From the NCBI RefSeq assembly GCF_003023845.1, contig NZ_PYFT01000001.1, positions 3,782,001 through 3,846,000 on the forward strand: a stretch of 64,000 nucleotides of DNA, given 5' to 3'. This document shows, in pieces, positions 36,575 to 45,902 of this stretch (the first letter of the stretch is position 1; the number at the start of each line of letters is the position of its first letter). The position numbers and the translations under genes are program-made. The DNA is from Adhaeribacter arboris. Lineage in GTDB: Bacteria; Bacteroidota; Bacteroidia; Cytophagales; Hymenobacteraceae. The notes beneath the pieces are model-generated. The model saw only the letters and a list, made by a program, of their open reading frames with translations. It made no database searches and was not told the origin of the DNA.

Positions 36575-37687
36575 TTAATTATTACGGGTAGGGCTCATCC
36601 ATTTTAAGACCCGCTGAGCTATTACCTGTAGAGACAGAATGGTACAACATAGCGTAAATGCCGGGAAAAACAATAACCACCAGGCTTCCGAATTTGCTTT
36701 AATGCCCTTTATCATTCTTCCCCAACTAGCAACATCCGCCGGAATACCTACTTCTAAAAAAGAAAGAGTGGCTTCCAGACTCATTAAGTTACCTAAACCA
36801 AAAGCCACGGCTACCACAACGGGCGGTAAAGCATTGGGTAAAGCTTCCCGGAAAAGAATGCGGCTTTCGGATAAACCGGCAACCCGGGCCGCCTGAACAT
36901 AAGGTAATTCCTTTACTTGCAACAGCTCGCTCCGCACTAAACGGGCAATACTCGCCCAGTAAGTAAGCGTAGCTAGTAAAACAATATTCCGTAACGCGGG
37001 CTGAGTAAAAGCCACCAAACACATAATAAGTAACAACCGCGGAACGGATCCTATCACCTCTATAGTTTTAAGAACTATTTGATCAAGAGGCAAAGTTATT
37101 TGTCTTTTTAAACCAAGCCTTTTTAATACTTTCACTAAAAGCCAGCCGCAGAAACTTAAAAAAACAAAAATTAACAGCGCATTGCCTAATTTCCCTAAAA
37201 CTGACCTGGAACCACTTTGGAAGGCGTGTACCCAATGAAATTGTTGGATATAAAAACCGTAATAAATTGCTAAAAACAATAAAACTAGACTGACTATAAA
37301 GGAAATCAAGGAAATGCGAAAGCCAGTATCGCCCCAAAACCCAGCTAAACTACCTAAGGTTATTCCAATAAGAGTAGCCAACGCCATAGCAGGTACACTC
37401 ACAAGTAACGCTGTTTGAGCCCCTACTACCAAATTAGCCAAAACATCTCGCCCTAACTGATCGGTGCCTAACCAATGAATGGTTTCCTGGCCCACCATTT
37501 TAGAAAAGCTAAAAGGCGGATAATATACTTGCGCTAAATTTATTTTATTGGGGTCGGGCAGCCAGCCTGCTGGCAGACCAAATAAAACAGTTAGTAAAAA
37601 AATAAGTAAATATCCCGTTGCCAGTTTTTCCTGCCAATGCCATTTTACCGTTCGCCTTGGTTTTGTATTTTCTTTAATTTTACTCAT
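36575..37687 (-). CDS. dppC: Peptide-type ABC transporter permease (DppC/OppC family)
   Basis: A 370-residue inner-membrane permease. A membrane helix near the N-terminus is followed by the OppC-type periplasmic segment (GTDQLGRDVLANLVVGAQTALLVS), the core permease domain and the EAA loop (EALPNALPPVVVAVAFGLGNLMSLEATLSFLEVGIPADVASWGRMI). It carries an extra segment of about 70 residues after the second core helix (about 125-190), with two predicted membrane helices (SFIVSLVLLFLAIYYGFYI; LLIFVFLSFCGWLLVKVL). Typical DppC lacks this insert. The start overlaps the dppB stop by four bases, so the two are translationally coupled. It forms an importer with the genes at 37684-39069 and 39073-40797. 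Confidence 0.88.
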   Translation of the reverse strand: MSKIKENTKPRRTVKWHWQEKLATGYLLIFLLTVLFGLPAGWLPDPNKINLAQVYYPPFSFSKMVGQETIHWLGTDQLGRDVLANLVVGAQTALLVSVPAMALATLIGITLGSLAGFWGDTGFRISLISFIVSLVLLFLAIYYGFYIQQFHWVHAFQSGSRSVLGKLGNALLIFVFLSFCGWLLVKVLKRLGLKRQITLPLDQIVLKTIEVIGSVPRLLLIMCLVAFTQPALRNIVLLATLTYWASIARLVRSELLQVKELPYVQAARVAGLSESRILFREALPNALPPVVVAVAFGLGNLMSLEATLSFLEVGIPADVASWGRMIKGIKANSEAWWLLFFPAFTLCCTILSLQVIAQRVLKWMSPTRNN

Positions 37688-39069
37688 GACGGTACCCGTA
37701 TGCGTGGGTCGGCCAGGAAGTAGAAGCCATCGGCCAAAATGTTTGCACTTATTTTTATAAAGCCTAAGTAAAGCACTATTCCCATTAACACCGGAAAATC
37801 GCGGGCCAGTACTGTCTCCACCAGCAAACGGCCCATGCCCGGAATGGAAAAAATATTTTCTATTACGGCTGACCCCGTTACTAAAGCCGGCAGAAAGCCG
37901 GTGAAAAGAGTAATAACGGGCAGCAAAGCATTACGCAACACGTGCCGCCTTAGAACCACACTTTCCGAAAGCCCCTTGGCTTTGGCCGTTAAAATAAATT
38001 CGCGATTTTGTAATTGCTGCACTGCCTGATGTATTTGACCCGTAACGTAAGGTAAATTAGCTATGGTTAAACTTATTACAGGTAGAGCCAAGTAGGGTAG
38101 CTGGTAAATCCAGGTTACATAAGAGGGCGTTTCAGAGGCAACAATCCTTCCGGAACCATAAGGCGGAAAAATATTAAAATAAGCATCGCTCGCCAATAAA
38201 GTAAGCAGCGCCAAAGCCATTATAAAAAGCGGCACGCTATCTAAGGCGTACAAGATGCCTAATGTAAACCGGCGCCACTTATTCTGACTCGCTTTATTTA
38301 ACCAAATGCTTATTTCAAAAGCCAAGAAAAATAATAACCCTAAACTTAAAACGGTGATAAAAAAGGTATTGGAAAACGCTTCGGCAATCTTATCATTAAC
38401 CGAAATCTGATCACGACAGGAAACTCCTAAATCGCCCAGAATAAAGGCTTTGAGCCACAAATAATACTGATTGTTGCTCCCATGCCAGGTAAGAGCAGGA
38501 ATTAGAGCCCGGACGGGTTGTGCCTGAATATTTTTTAACTGGTGCTGCGCGAAAGTAAGCTGGCGAATAAAATGAGTTGGTAATTGTTGGCGTTTTGCTT
38601 GCCGTTCTACTTGTTCTAAAGTTTGCTGCATTTGCTTTGCTTCCGTTAGCGTAAAAACGGATTCGAGTTGCTGCTTAAGTTCTTGCTTATTGGTTAGGGC
38701 TGTCTCCGGCATTAGCTGGAGGCGCTTTTGCAAAGTGGTAAGAGCCTGGTAAAATGCTGCTATTGCCGCCCAATTACCGGATGTTAGAACGAAAGATTTT
38801 AAAAACAAGCGGTGTGATTCTGGTTGTACCCGGAATAAAGTATCTGGTTCCGCCGAAGAACGGAGCGAGAAGTAAAAAAGAGGAACAATTGGTTCCAAAT
38901 TGTTGGAGCTACGGGCCGGCTCCAACCGGCTAAAGGTTTGGCCAATTTCGCCTTGCTGCCAATCCTGACAAGTACCCGAAACGGTTTTGCTTAATAAAAA
39001 AACTAAGGAACATATTATCCAGAGGGTAGGCAGTACCAATAACAAACGTTTAAGTACATACCGCAGCAT
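37684..39069 (-). CDS. dppB: Peptide-type ABC transporter permease (DppB/OppB family), extended
   Basis: A 461-residue permease, longer than the usual 300-340 for DppB. The first membrane helix (MLRYVLKRLLLVLPTLWIICSLVFLLSK) is typical. An extra periplasmic region of about 150 residues follows (about 40-195), rich in Gln and coiled-coil-like near 130-180 (KQMQQTLEQVERQAKRQQL). The core permease domain then follows, with the EAA-type loop (AKGLSESVVLRRHVLRNALLPVITLF) and the conserved FSIPGMGRLLVETVLARDFPVLMG. The gene overlaps dppC by four bases and follows the binding-protein gene by three bases. The insert may contact a partner protein or the substrate-binding protein. Confidence 0.88.
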   Translation of the reverse strand: MLRYVLKRLLLVLPTLWIICSLVFLLSKTVSGTCQDWQQGEIGQTFSRLEPARSSNNLEPIVPLFYFSLRSSAEPDTLFRVQPESHRLFLKSFVLTSGNWAAIAAFYQALTTLQKRLQLMPETALTNKQELKQQLESVFTLTEAKQMQQTLEQVERQAKRQQLPTHFIRQLTFAQHQLKNIQAQPVRALIPALTWHGSNNQYYLWLKAFILGDLGVSCRDQISVNDKIAEAFSNTFFITVLSLGLLFFLAFEISIWLNKASQNKWRRFTLGILYALDSVPLFIMALALLTLLASDAYFNIFPPYGSGRIVASETPSYVTWIYQLPYLALPVISLTIANLPYVTGQIHQAVQQLQNREFILTAKAKGLSESVVLRRHVLRNALLPVITLFTGFLPALVTGSAVIENIFSIPGMGRLLVETVLARDFPVLMGIVLYLGFIKISANILADGFYFLADPRIRVPS

Positions 39070-39072
39070 TGC

Positions 39073-40797
39073 TTAATTGCTTTTTAAAGTAAAAGCGCTA
39101 ATATCATAACCGGGTTTAACCGCCGAAACTTTTAAATTAGTGAAGTGCTTATGAATAGCCAGTCGGTCGATATTAAAGTAAAGGAAAATAAGATTACTTT
39201 CTTCGTGCATTACTTCCTGGAATTTACGCAGCAATTTAGCCCGTTGGGTATTATCTTTGGTTTGACTAATAGCTTCAATTAACTTATCGCTCTGGGTAGT
39301 ACCAAAACCAGTAAAATTAAGTCCGCCGGGAACAGCGCTTTCTGAGTGCAGAATGGGTTTATAATTAAAGGCTCCCGGGTTCCCCATAGAGTAGCGTATA
39401 GTTACTTCAAAATCCTGGGCTCTTAGCTTATTACTTAATAAAACGCTTTCCAGGGGCTCAATAGTTACCGGAATATGAATTTTAGCGGCCGCTTCCTGAA
39501 AAATTACAGCAATATTCTCAAACTCATTATTGCCCGCCCGGTAATTAAATTTAATGGCTAGAGGAATTACCTGACCATTTATTTGCTTTTGCCAGCCATT
39601 GTTTTTTTGTTGCCAACCGGCAAGTCGCAGCAAATGTTCCGCTTCTTGTAAGTTTAGGGAATACGGCTGAATGCTATCATTGTAAAATTGTTTGTCGATG
39701 GGGTTTACTATTCCAACGGTAGGCTTCGCAAAATTATGCTGGGTTATAGTAATTATTTTAGGAATATCGAGCAAATGCGCTAATGCTTGGCGCGTGCGCT
39801 TATCCGCAAACTTCTTGTTACGGCCATTTATGCCGATATAGGTGAAATCGTAAGTAGCAGGAGTAAACAGAGCGTATCTTTCTAAAAAAGATTTATCTCG
39901 TTTTAATTTTACAAAGTTAGTGGGAGGTATTCCGGAGAAAACATCTAACTGGCCATTATTTAGTGCTACTAAAGCCGAGTAATTTTCAGGAATAATTTGG
40001 AAGTTAATATTGGCAGGCTGCGCCGTAATATAAGATAGTTGAGGCTTCAGACGAGTTGCCCACCAGTTTTCTTTTTGCTTTAGTCGTACGTATTGCCCGG
40101 TTTTCCAATCTACCAGTTCGTAGCCACCACTCCCTTTTAAAAATTGTTTATCTCTGGTAAATCGGGCACTGTTAAACCAATCCGCAAAGGTTTTTATTTT
40201 AGGGTGATTGCTAAGTGAATCATACTGGTTTATTAAATCCGGCACCGAAAATTCGTCTAAAAGATGCTGCGGATCAACCAGATGGACAGGAAGTATTGCA
40301 AAATCACCCGTTTCCCAACCCATTTCGGGCACATACCCCTCGCATTCAATTGTAAATTTTCGGGGATCCCGCGGGTCCAACTTTATATCCTGAACATAAT
40401 CCAGGGCTATTCGCAATTTATTATTTTTTACCAGTGGGGCTTTAATAACTTTTAACGTAAAAGCTACATCGCGGCCAGTAATTGGATTCTGATCGTCCCA
40501 AACAGCTTCTTTACGTAGTTGGTAAGTAAAGTACGACTTACCTTTTTCCTGCCGCACTGCCGGTAGCTTTTCTACCAGTAGCGGTTTCAGTTGTTGGTCT
40601 TGTAAATCTATCGTTAAAAGCGACTGGTACAGTAAAGCTATAATTTGCACCGCATTTGCCGAACTAAACCCAATGGGGTTTAAAGTTTCCGGATCGGCTA
40701 CGGCTCTAACCACTACCTCTTCCTTTTTATTAGCAGGCTGGCAAGCGTTAAAAAAAAATAAAAGTAGTAGAAAAAAGAAAAGCTTCTTAGCGCTCAT
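39073..40797 (-). CDS. ABC transporter substrate-binding lipoprotein (peptide family, SBP_bac_5)
   Basis: A 574-residue periplasmic binding protein. A lipobox ends at C19 (MSAKKLFFFLLLLFFFNAC). The body follows the DppA/OppA fold: VVRAVADPETLNPIGFSSANAVQIIALLYQSLL, GRDVAFTLKVIKAP and FADKRTRQALAHLLDIPKII are typical landmarks. It is the first gene of a three-gene operon with dppB and dppC. Ligands of this family are mostly peptides but can be oligosaccharides or nickel. No ATPase gene lies nearby, so DppD/DppF-type subunits must be encoded elsewhere. Confidence 0.9.
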   Translation of the reverse strand: MSAKKLFFFLLLLFFFNACQPANKKEEVVVRAVADPETLNPIGFSSANAVQIIALLYQSLLTIDLQDQQLKPLLVEKLPAVRQEKGKSYFTYQLRKEAVWDDQNPITGRDVAFTLKVIKAPLVKNNKLRIALDYVQDIKLDPRDPRKFTIECEGYVPEMGWETGDFAILPVHLVDPQHLLDEFSVPDLINQYDSLSNHPKIKTFADWFNSARFTRDKQFLKGSGGYELVDWKTGQYVRLKQKENWWATRLKPQLSYITAQPANINFQIIPENYSALVALNNGQLDVFSGIPPTNFVKLKRDKSFLERYALFTPATYDFTYIGINGRNKKFADKRTRQALAHLLDIPKIITITQHNFAKPTVGIVNPIDKQFYNDSIQPYSLNLQEAEHLLRLAGWQQKNNGWQKQINGQVIPLAIKFNYRAGNNEFENIAVIFQEAAAKIHIPVTIEPLESVLLSNKLRAQDFEVTIRYSMGNPGAFNYKPILHSESAVPGGLNFTGFGTTQSDKLIEAISQTKDNTQRAKLLRKFQEVMHEESNLIFLYFNIDRLAIHKHFTNLKVSAVKPGYDISAFTLKSN

Positions 40798-41062
40798 CGA
40801 ACAATGCTATTAACTTATTTGAAGTTAAACAAAACTAAAATAAGTTAGCAATAAATCTACTACCCGGAGTAAAATATAAGCTTATAATGCTTACACTTCC
40901 TGTTTACCATGTATTTATTACTGTATTATATATTTATTTACGGCGTACCAGCACCTCATCAATAACATAGATTATTAAATAAGTTTAAGGGATGAATTAA
41001 ATAGAAAGAGGAGCTTGTCCTTATTCTAACTTTATCCTTGCTGATTTTTAATTAGGTAGCCG

Positions 41063-41224
41063 TTAGTTTCTGTCGTCCCAGCCGGAAGTACCAATATTAG
41101 TAGAAACAGTAGGAGCCGAAGATGCTTTAATTGCAGGATTGTTAGTAGAAGTTGGGGCAGTTGGGGCAGAACCGCTGGTTAAAACAGATACTTGAATAAG
41201 GGCGGCGATTAATAATTCTAACAT
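41063..41224 (-). CDS. Small secreted or membrane peptide, 53 residues, divergent from the TPR-like gene
   Basis: The frame from ATG 41224 to TAA 41063 encodes 53 residues. A hydrophobic N-terminus (MLELLIAALIQVSVLTSG) is followed by a Ser/Thr/Ala/Pro-rich linker (SAPTAPTSTNNPAIKASSAPT) and a conserved-looking end (NIGTSGWDDRN). The codon use is balanced and matches the genome (GCC, ATT, ACT), unlike random AT-rich sequence. It starts 376 bases from the divergent TPR-like gene at 41601. It may be a secreted signal peptide or precursor, but this is inference. Confidence 0.5.
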   Translation of the reverse strand: MLELLIAALIQVSVLTSGSAPTAPTSTNNPAIKASSAPTVSTNIGTSGWDDRN

Positions 41225-41278
41225 GATTTTATGGCTTTAAATTGTTTTACAAGTTTGGTTATTTTGTTGAAACAAAGT

Positions 41279-41316
41279 TGGCACATAAAATAGGACTAGA
41301 AAAGGAAAAAGTGCCA
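41279..41316. repeat. Inverted repeat TGGCAC / GTGCCA between the divergent genes
   Basis: TGGCAC at 41279-41284 and GTGCCA at 41311-41316 are separated by 26 bases. Together with 41335-41392 and 41514-41539 it makes three inverted repeats in this intergenic region. A regulatory role is possible. Confidence 0.4.
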
Positions 41317-41334
41317 TTAAACATAACAATTAAA

Positions 41335-41392
41335 ATTCCAAGGAAGCATATAAATAAACACATATAATTATTTATATATCTTTAATTGGAAT
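41335..41392. repeat. Nested inverted repeat between the divergent genes
   Basis: Outer arms ATTCCAA (41335-41341) and TTGGAAT (41386-41392), inner arms ATATAAATAA (41348-41357) and TTATTTATAT (41368-41377). The nested symmetry spans 58 bases. It is AT-rich, so chance plays some part, but the outer arms are not simple sequence. Confidence 0.5.
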
Positions 41393-41513
41393 AAATGGCT
41401 CAAGATTGCTTTACAAAGATTTTACTAATTATTTTGCTATAAGTAACAAAAACAAGACAATTACACTATACAAATATCTAACTAATTGTTCGATTTATAA
41501 AGGAATATTTATG

Positions 41514-41539
41514 GCAAAAAGTAACGCCACTTTTTTGCG
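41514..41539 (+). promoter_or_regulatory. Hairpin in the likely 5' leader of the TPR-like gene
   Basis: GCAAAAAGT pairs with ACTTTTTTGC across a six-base loop with one bulge. It lies about 60 bases before ATG 41601. It could be a leader-RNA hairpin. Confidence 0.35.
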
Positions 41540-41600
41540 GTTTATAAATCATTTCCTATTATTGGTAATGATTTAAATACACTTTTTAGTAGTTTTTCTG

Positions 41601-43079
41601 ATGGAGGATTTGCGTAGATTAGTTAGAATAGTAACAAACCGGGGACAAAAAAATTTCCCTTTGTTAGAAATAAAAAGTAAATCTAAGAACAAGGAAGTAG
41701 ATTTATTTATTAAAATTAAAACAAATCAATGCGAAACCGATCAGCAGGCAGCTGCATTAATGTATAATGCGCAACCAAATGATCCTCGCATAAAGATGCT
41801 AAAATCCAGGCTGCGCAAAAAATTATTAAACCACTTATTTTTCTTAGATTTTACCGATCAGAGCTTAAAAATTTCGCATCGCTACGAACAGCAAAGTCTT
41901 ACCTTATTGTACCAGGCCCGGACTTTAATGAACGAAGGCGAAAATATTACCTCTGCCGGTCTTCTACGCTCCGCTTTGGATTTGGCGCAAGAAGCAGAGT
42001 TTACCTCCATTATAATTGACTGTTACCAATTACTGCTGGAAAATTATTCGTTAAGCTCTTCCAGTAAGGATTTTTATAAAATCAAGAATATTCTGGCCAA
42101 ATACCGTAGTTTAGCGACTTTAGAGCACGATGCCGCTGACTTATATTATACCTCCCGTTTAGAATTAAATAAGTCCGTTTCGGCGAAGAATAAGTATTTA
42201 GAAAAACTGAAAGATGTGGTACAGAAATTAGAAGAACTCTGGAAAAAAACGTATTCGGCTAATATTTTTGACTACTACTATAAACTTAGTATCTCTTTAC
42301 ACGAACTAACCGGCAACTTTGCCGAAATCCTTAAAACAACGGCTCTTTCCGAAGATCTTTTACAGAAAGGCAAAATTAATAAAAAACGCTTCGACGACCG
42401 GTATAATAAGTTTATCAACGTGTATGCTTATTTACGGGTAAAGGAGTACGAGAAAGGCCTCCAGGCTGCGGCTTCGTTCGTTCAGGTTTTTAATCGCTCT
42501 ACTAACAATTGGTTTGCTTTCATGGAAAATTATTTTCTGCTGGCCATGCATGCCGGAGAATATGGGCAGGCTTCTAAGTTGTACGCCGAGGTAACGCGAA
42601 ATACATTTTTTAAAAAAATTTCCCGTTCAGCGCAGGAACGTTGGTCGCTGTACGGCACCTATCTTTATTTTGTAAATCCTTCGGATGAATTATTAAAACA
42701 ATCTAATTATCGGCGTTTAATGTCGCAGGTACCCGAATACAGTAAGGATAAGCAAGGCTTTAATGTTGCAATTTTGATTTTGCAGTACATGTATTTTGTG
42801 CGGGCTCAAGATATCGACGCATTAGGTTACCGAATTGAATCGCTTAAAAAGTACGCTGACCGCCACTTATCGCACCTTAGTAAACGCAACTTGCTGTTTT
42901 TTAAAATGCTGGTTTTGCTGGTAAAAGAAGACCTGGATTATACGCAAGCGAAAAAGAAAGCCGAACGTTTGTTACAATTGCTTAAAACTACACCCGTTCC
43001 CGGTGATGCTTACGCCGAAATTGAAATTATTCCGTACGAGCATCTTTGGGCATTGATTTTAGAAATGTTAAAGGAATAA
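41601..43079 (+). CDS. TPR-like helical protein of unknown function
   Basis: A 492-residue cytoplasmic protein with no signal peptide. It is almost entirely alpha-helical, with TPR-like helix pairs throughout the region from about 95 to 480. The N-terminal 80 residues (MEDLRRLVRIVTNRGQKNFPLL...PRIKMLKSRLRKKLLNHLFFLDF) form a separate module that I recall from a family of uncharacterised Bacteroidota proteins. There is no HTH or enzyme motif. Peptide-responsive TPR proteins of Firmicutes (RRNPP family) have a similar body, but they carry an HTH or phosphatase role. The divergent 53-residue peptide gene makes a peptide/receptor pair conceivable. That is inference only. Confidence 0.75.
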   Translation: MEDLRRLVRIVTNRGQKNFPLLEIKSKSKNKEVDLFIKIKTNQCETDQQAAALMYNAQPNDPRIKMLKSRLRKKLLNHLFFLDFTDQSLKISHRYEQQSLTLLYQARTLMNEGENITSAGLLRSALDLAQEAEFTSIIIDCYQLLLENYSLSSSSKDFYKIKNILAKYRSLATLEHDAADLYYTSRLELNKSVSAKNKYLEKLKDVVQKLEELWKKTYSANIFDYYYKLSISLHELTGNFAEILKTTALSEDLLQKGKINKKRFDDRYNKFINVYAYLRVKEYEKGLQAAASFVQVFNRSTNNWFAFMENYFLLAMHAGEYGQASKLYAEVTRNTFFKKISRSAQERWSLYGTYLYFVNPSDELLKQSNYRRLMSQVPEYSKDKQGFNVAILILQYMYFVRAQDIDALGYRIESLKKYADRHLSHLSKRNLLFFKMLVLLVKEDLDYTQAKKKAERLLQLLKTTPVPGDAYAEIEIIPYEHLWALILEMLKE

Positions 43080-43111
43080 TTTACGAGTTAACCGCAGAGC
43101 AGATCTGTTAT

Positions 43112-44854
43112 TTAGTTACTATTCGACGGCTGCTGATTGGCATTTACCAAAGCTTCCATTTTAGGTTTGCCAATTACTTTATAAGGGCCTTGCCCTTTCA
43201 GGATAGCCACATACTTATTTCTATCCGATAGTACTTTAATGGCTTCTTTTACGTCCGCATCGGTTTTAAAAGAAGCTTCTAAGCGGCCTTTCTGAAAATA
43301 ATAACGCGATACAATTTCGTTTTCTATAATTTCTTTTATTTCGTCTTGGCAACGGCTTAAATCATCTTTTTTATTCCGGACTAATTTACTTTTCAGGGCG
43401 TTGTATTCTAATTTAATATCCTCGAAATACTTTTCCTTTTCCGCAATGCTTTTAAGTTCTTCTAAGTTCTTTTCGCTCTTGGTCGTATAATTATAATCTT
43501 TGTCGGCTAGGTACTTAGTAAATTCCTGGTAATCCGCATTGTTGAGGGTAAAGGAGCGCGCCGACGGAATAGAAGCATGGGTCATGCGGTAGTGGGTAGC
43601 ATAATCAAAATGTAACGACTTGCTAATGAGGCTATACGCAATGTTGTGGTAGCTTTTTTCTTTGGTAACTAAATCTGGGTAAATACCATTGCCATCGTAA
43701 ACAGAGCGGCCATTGGCGGTTTTATATTCGGCCATTAACGAATCTGATACTCGGCGAACGCTGCCATCGGGATTGCGGTGCGCATAATCAAGCGCCTGGA
43801 TGCACCGTCCGCTGGGAGTATAATATTTGGCTACCGTTACTTTTAACAGTGAATTATAAGGTAAATTAATGGTTTGCTGTACCAGGCCTTTCCCAAAAGT
43901 ACGATTACCAATAATAGTACCCCGATCCAAATCCTGAATAGCCCCGGCTACAATTTCCGAGGCGGAGGCAGAGCCCCGATCCACAAGTACCACCAACGGA
44001 ATTAACGGATCTACCGGCGACAGGGTAGCCTGGTAAATGATATCTTTGTCTTTTATTTTGGCTTTTTGCGTTACTATTTTCTTTCCTTTCTCTACAAACA
44101 AATTCACAATGTCCACCGACTCCTGCACAATTCCACCCCCGTTACCCCGTAAATCTAGTACCAAGGCATTTATTTGGTGCTGTCGTTTTAAGTTTTGGAA
44201 AGATTGTTTTACCTCCTGAGCGGAATTTTCTAAAAATTTATCGAGCTTAATGTACCCAATACTATCTTGCAGCAAGCCCGCGTAGGATACATTACTAAAG
44301 GTTATTACTTCCCGCAAAACTGTTTTTTCTAATGGCTGTTTTTCGCCGTAACGCTTTATAGTAAGTTTAACGGGAGTATCCTTTTGCCCTTTTAACATTT
44401 CGCTAACAGCGCTACTCCCCCGACCTTTCACCGGAACTCCGTTAATGGTTACTATTTCATCGCCGGCCCGGATATCGGCCCGTTGAGCCGAAAAGCCTTC
44501 GTAAGGTTCTGATACGATAATTTTATCTTTTCGGGTAAACACCGATATGCCAATACCCGCGTACTGCTTACTCACGTAATTCATTTTAAAATCTTCGATG
44601 TCAGCTTCTGGAATGTATTCGGTGTACGGGTCCAGGGAGGCTAGCATGGCATCAATGCCTTCGCGTACTAAGTCGGCGGGGTTCACTTCATCTACGTAAT
44701 GGCTATTTAACTGCCGGTAGATAGAGGCAAAAGTATCCAGGTTTTTCGCTATTTCGAAGTACCGATCGGTGAATCCAAAAGAAAATGCCAGTAAGAATAA
44801 GATCAGACAACTATAAACAACCTTATGGTACGGAGAGAATACATATTTTTTCAT
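43112..44854 (-). CDS. S41-family C-terminal processing protease
   Basis: A 580-residue envelope protease of the CtpA/Prc type. A signal anchor covers residues about 10-30. The N-terminal helical region has SHYVDEVNPADLVREGIDAMLASLDPYTEYIP, then a PDZ domain (about 90-170, GIGISVFTRKDKIIVSEPYEGFSAQRADIRAGDEIVTINGVPVKG). The catalytic domain has GGGIVQESVDIVNLFV, the nucleophile Ser near 297 (RGSASASEIVAG) and the general-base Lys near 321 (FGKGLVQ). A C-terminal helical extension of about 170 residues follows. It acts on C-termini of periplasmic proteins. It converges with the TPR-like gene, with only 32 bases between the stops. Confidence 0.92.
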   Translation of the reverse strand: MKKYVFSPYHKVVYSCLILFLLAFSFGFTDRYFEIAKNLDTFASIYRQLNSHYVDEVNPADLVREGIDAMLASLDPYTEYIPEADIEDFKMNYVSKQYAGIGISVFTRKDKIIVSEPYEGFSAQRADIRAGDEIVTINGVPVKGRGSSAVSEMLKGQKDTPVKLTIKRYGEKQPLEKTVLREVITFSNVSYAGLLQDSIGYIKLDKFLENSAQEVKQSFQNLKRQHQINALVLDLRGNGGGIVQESVDIVNLFVEKGKKIVTQKAKIKDKDIIYQATLSPVDPLIPLVVLVDRGSASASEIVAGAIQDLDRGTIIGNRTFGKGLVQQTINLPYNSLLKVTVAKYYTPSGRCIQALDYAHRNPDGSVRRVSDSLMAEYKTANGRSVYDGNGIYPDLVTKEKSYHNIAYSLISKSLHFDYATHYRMTHASIPSARSFTLNNADYQEFTKYLADKDYNYTTKSEKNLEELKSIAEKEKYFEDIKLEYNALKSKLVRNKKDDLSRCQDEIKEIIENEIVSRYYFQKGRLEASFKTDADVKEAIKVLSDRNKYVAILKGQGPYKVIGKPKMEALVNANQQPSNSN

Positions 44855-45166
44855 AACCCGAACAAATGCCGCAGCATAAATAAAAACAACCCTGGTGTAA
44901 AGAGTGATTTTACAGATAAAAAACGAAGGTAAAACAGATACGCTTAAAATTACACGATTTTGTTTAAAAGTGTCTTTTTTACCTTTATTAACTTATTGTT
45001 ATCTTTCTTATATAGACACCCAATTGGCTCATTTATACCCTACTCTTAAAGCATTTTTTTACAAGTCACTTAAAGACTTAGTTCTGAAAATTATATAACC
45101 TACTAAAAATAAGCAATTTACTGAAAAAATAGAGGCTAAAAACAATCCTTCCTGAGCAATAGCTAT

Positions 45167-45859
45167 TTATTTGCTTGCGTTCGACAACTCTTCCAGTTTA
45201 TACCCAACTCCGTGAATAGTAGAAATGCGCAGCGATTGGTCAGGGCGTAAATACTTGCGAAGTTTGGAAATAAAAACATCCATGCTCCGGGCTACAAAAT
45301 AGCCGTTGTCTTCCCAAATGGTTTTTAAAATAAGCTCGCGTTTCACAATCGTATTCAATTGCAAGCACAGCATCCGGAGCACATCTGCTTCTTTTTGCGT
45401 GAGTTGTAGTTTCTGGTTTTGTACCCACAACAAAAGATTAGGATAATCGAGCCGGCTCTGGCCAAAAGTAATAATAGTATTGGGGATAGGTGAAATAAAG
45501 GTACGTTTCAGAATGGCTTTCAGGCGTAGATTTAATTCTTCCAGGCGGAATGGTTTGGTAAGATAATCATCGGCGCCTAAGCGTAAGCCGTGAATCCGGT
45601 CGTCGGGCTGCGATTTTGCCGTAAGAAAAATAAGCGGAACCGAAGTATTTATTTTCCGGATTTCCTGCGCCAGGGTAAAGCCATCGACAACGGGCAACAT
45701 TACATCCAGAATACATAAATCAAAAGTTTGCTGCCCAAATACCCGCAATCCGGTAAGGCCATCGGCACACAACTGCACTGCGTAACCTTCGCTTTCCAGG
45801 TTATCCTGCACCAGAAAACCCAGGTTTTCGTCGTCTTCTACCAGTAATATGCGTACCAA
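45167..45859 (-). CDS. OmpR-family response regulator
   Basis: A 231-residue DNA-binding response regulator. The receiver starts right at the N-terminus (VRILLVEDDENLGFLVQDNL) and is phosphorylated at about D51 (DLCILDVMLP); conserved T and K are in FLTAKS and YLTKPF. The winged-helix domain is at about 135-228 (LTQKEADVLRMLCLQLN...SMDVFISKLRKYL). There is no ATG. I prefer TTG 45859, three residues before the receiver; TTG 45931 would add 24 residues and overlap the kinase gene by 29 bases. It partners the kinase encoded immediately upstream. Confidence 0.88.
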   Translation of the reverse strand: MVRILLVEDDENLGFLVQDNLESEGYAVQLCADGLTGLRVFGQQTFDLCILDVMLPVVDGFTLAQEIRKINTSVPLIFLTAKSQPDDRIHGLRLGADDYLTKPFRLEELNLRLKAILKRTFISPIPNTIITFGQSRLDYPNLLLWVQNQKLQLTQKEADVLRMLCLQLNTIVKRELILKTIWEDNGYFVARSMDVFISKLRKYLRPDQSLRISTIHGVGYKLEELSNASK

Positions 45860-45902
45860 TTTGTTTAGTCGTAAATATTTCTCTATTAAGCGGTAATTGT
45901 GC

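Noticed and set aside
41279-41300. TGGCAC before the TPR-like gene as a sigma-54 promoter
   Set aside because: No TTGC follows after five bases; I list the sequence only as part of an inverted repeat.
44904-45098. 64-codon plus-strand frame beginning at GTG in the gap between the protease and the response regulator
   Set aside because: Chance-like AT-rich sequence, with no domain and no plausible start signal.
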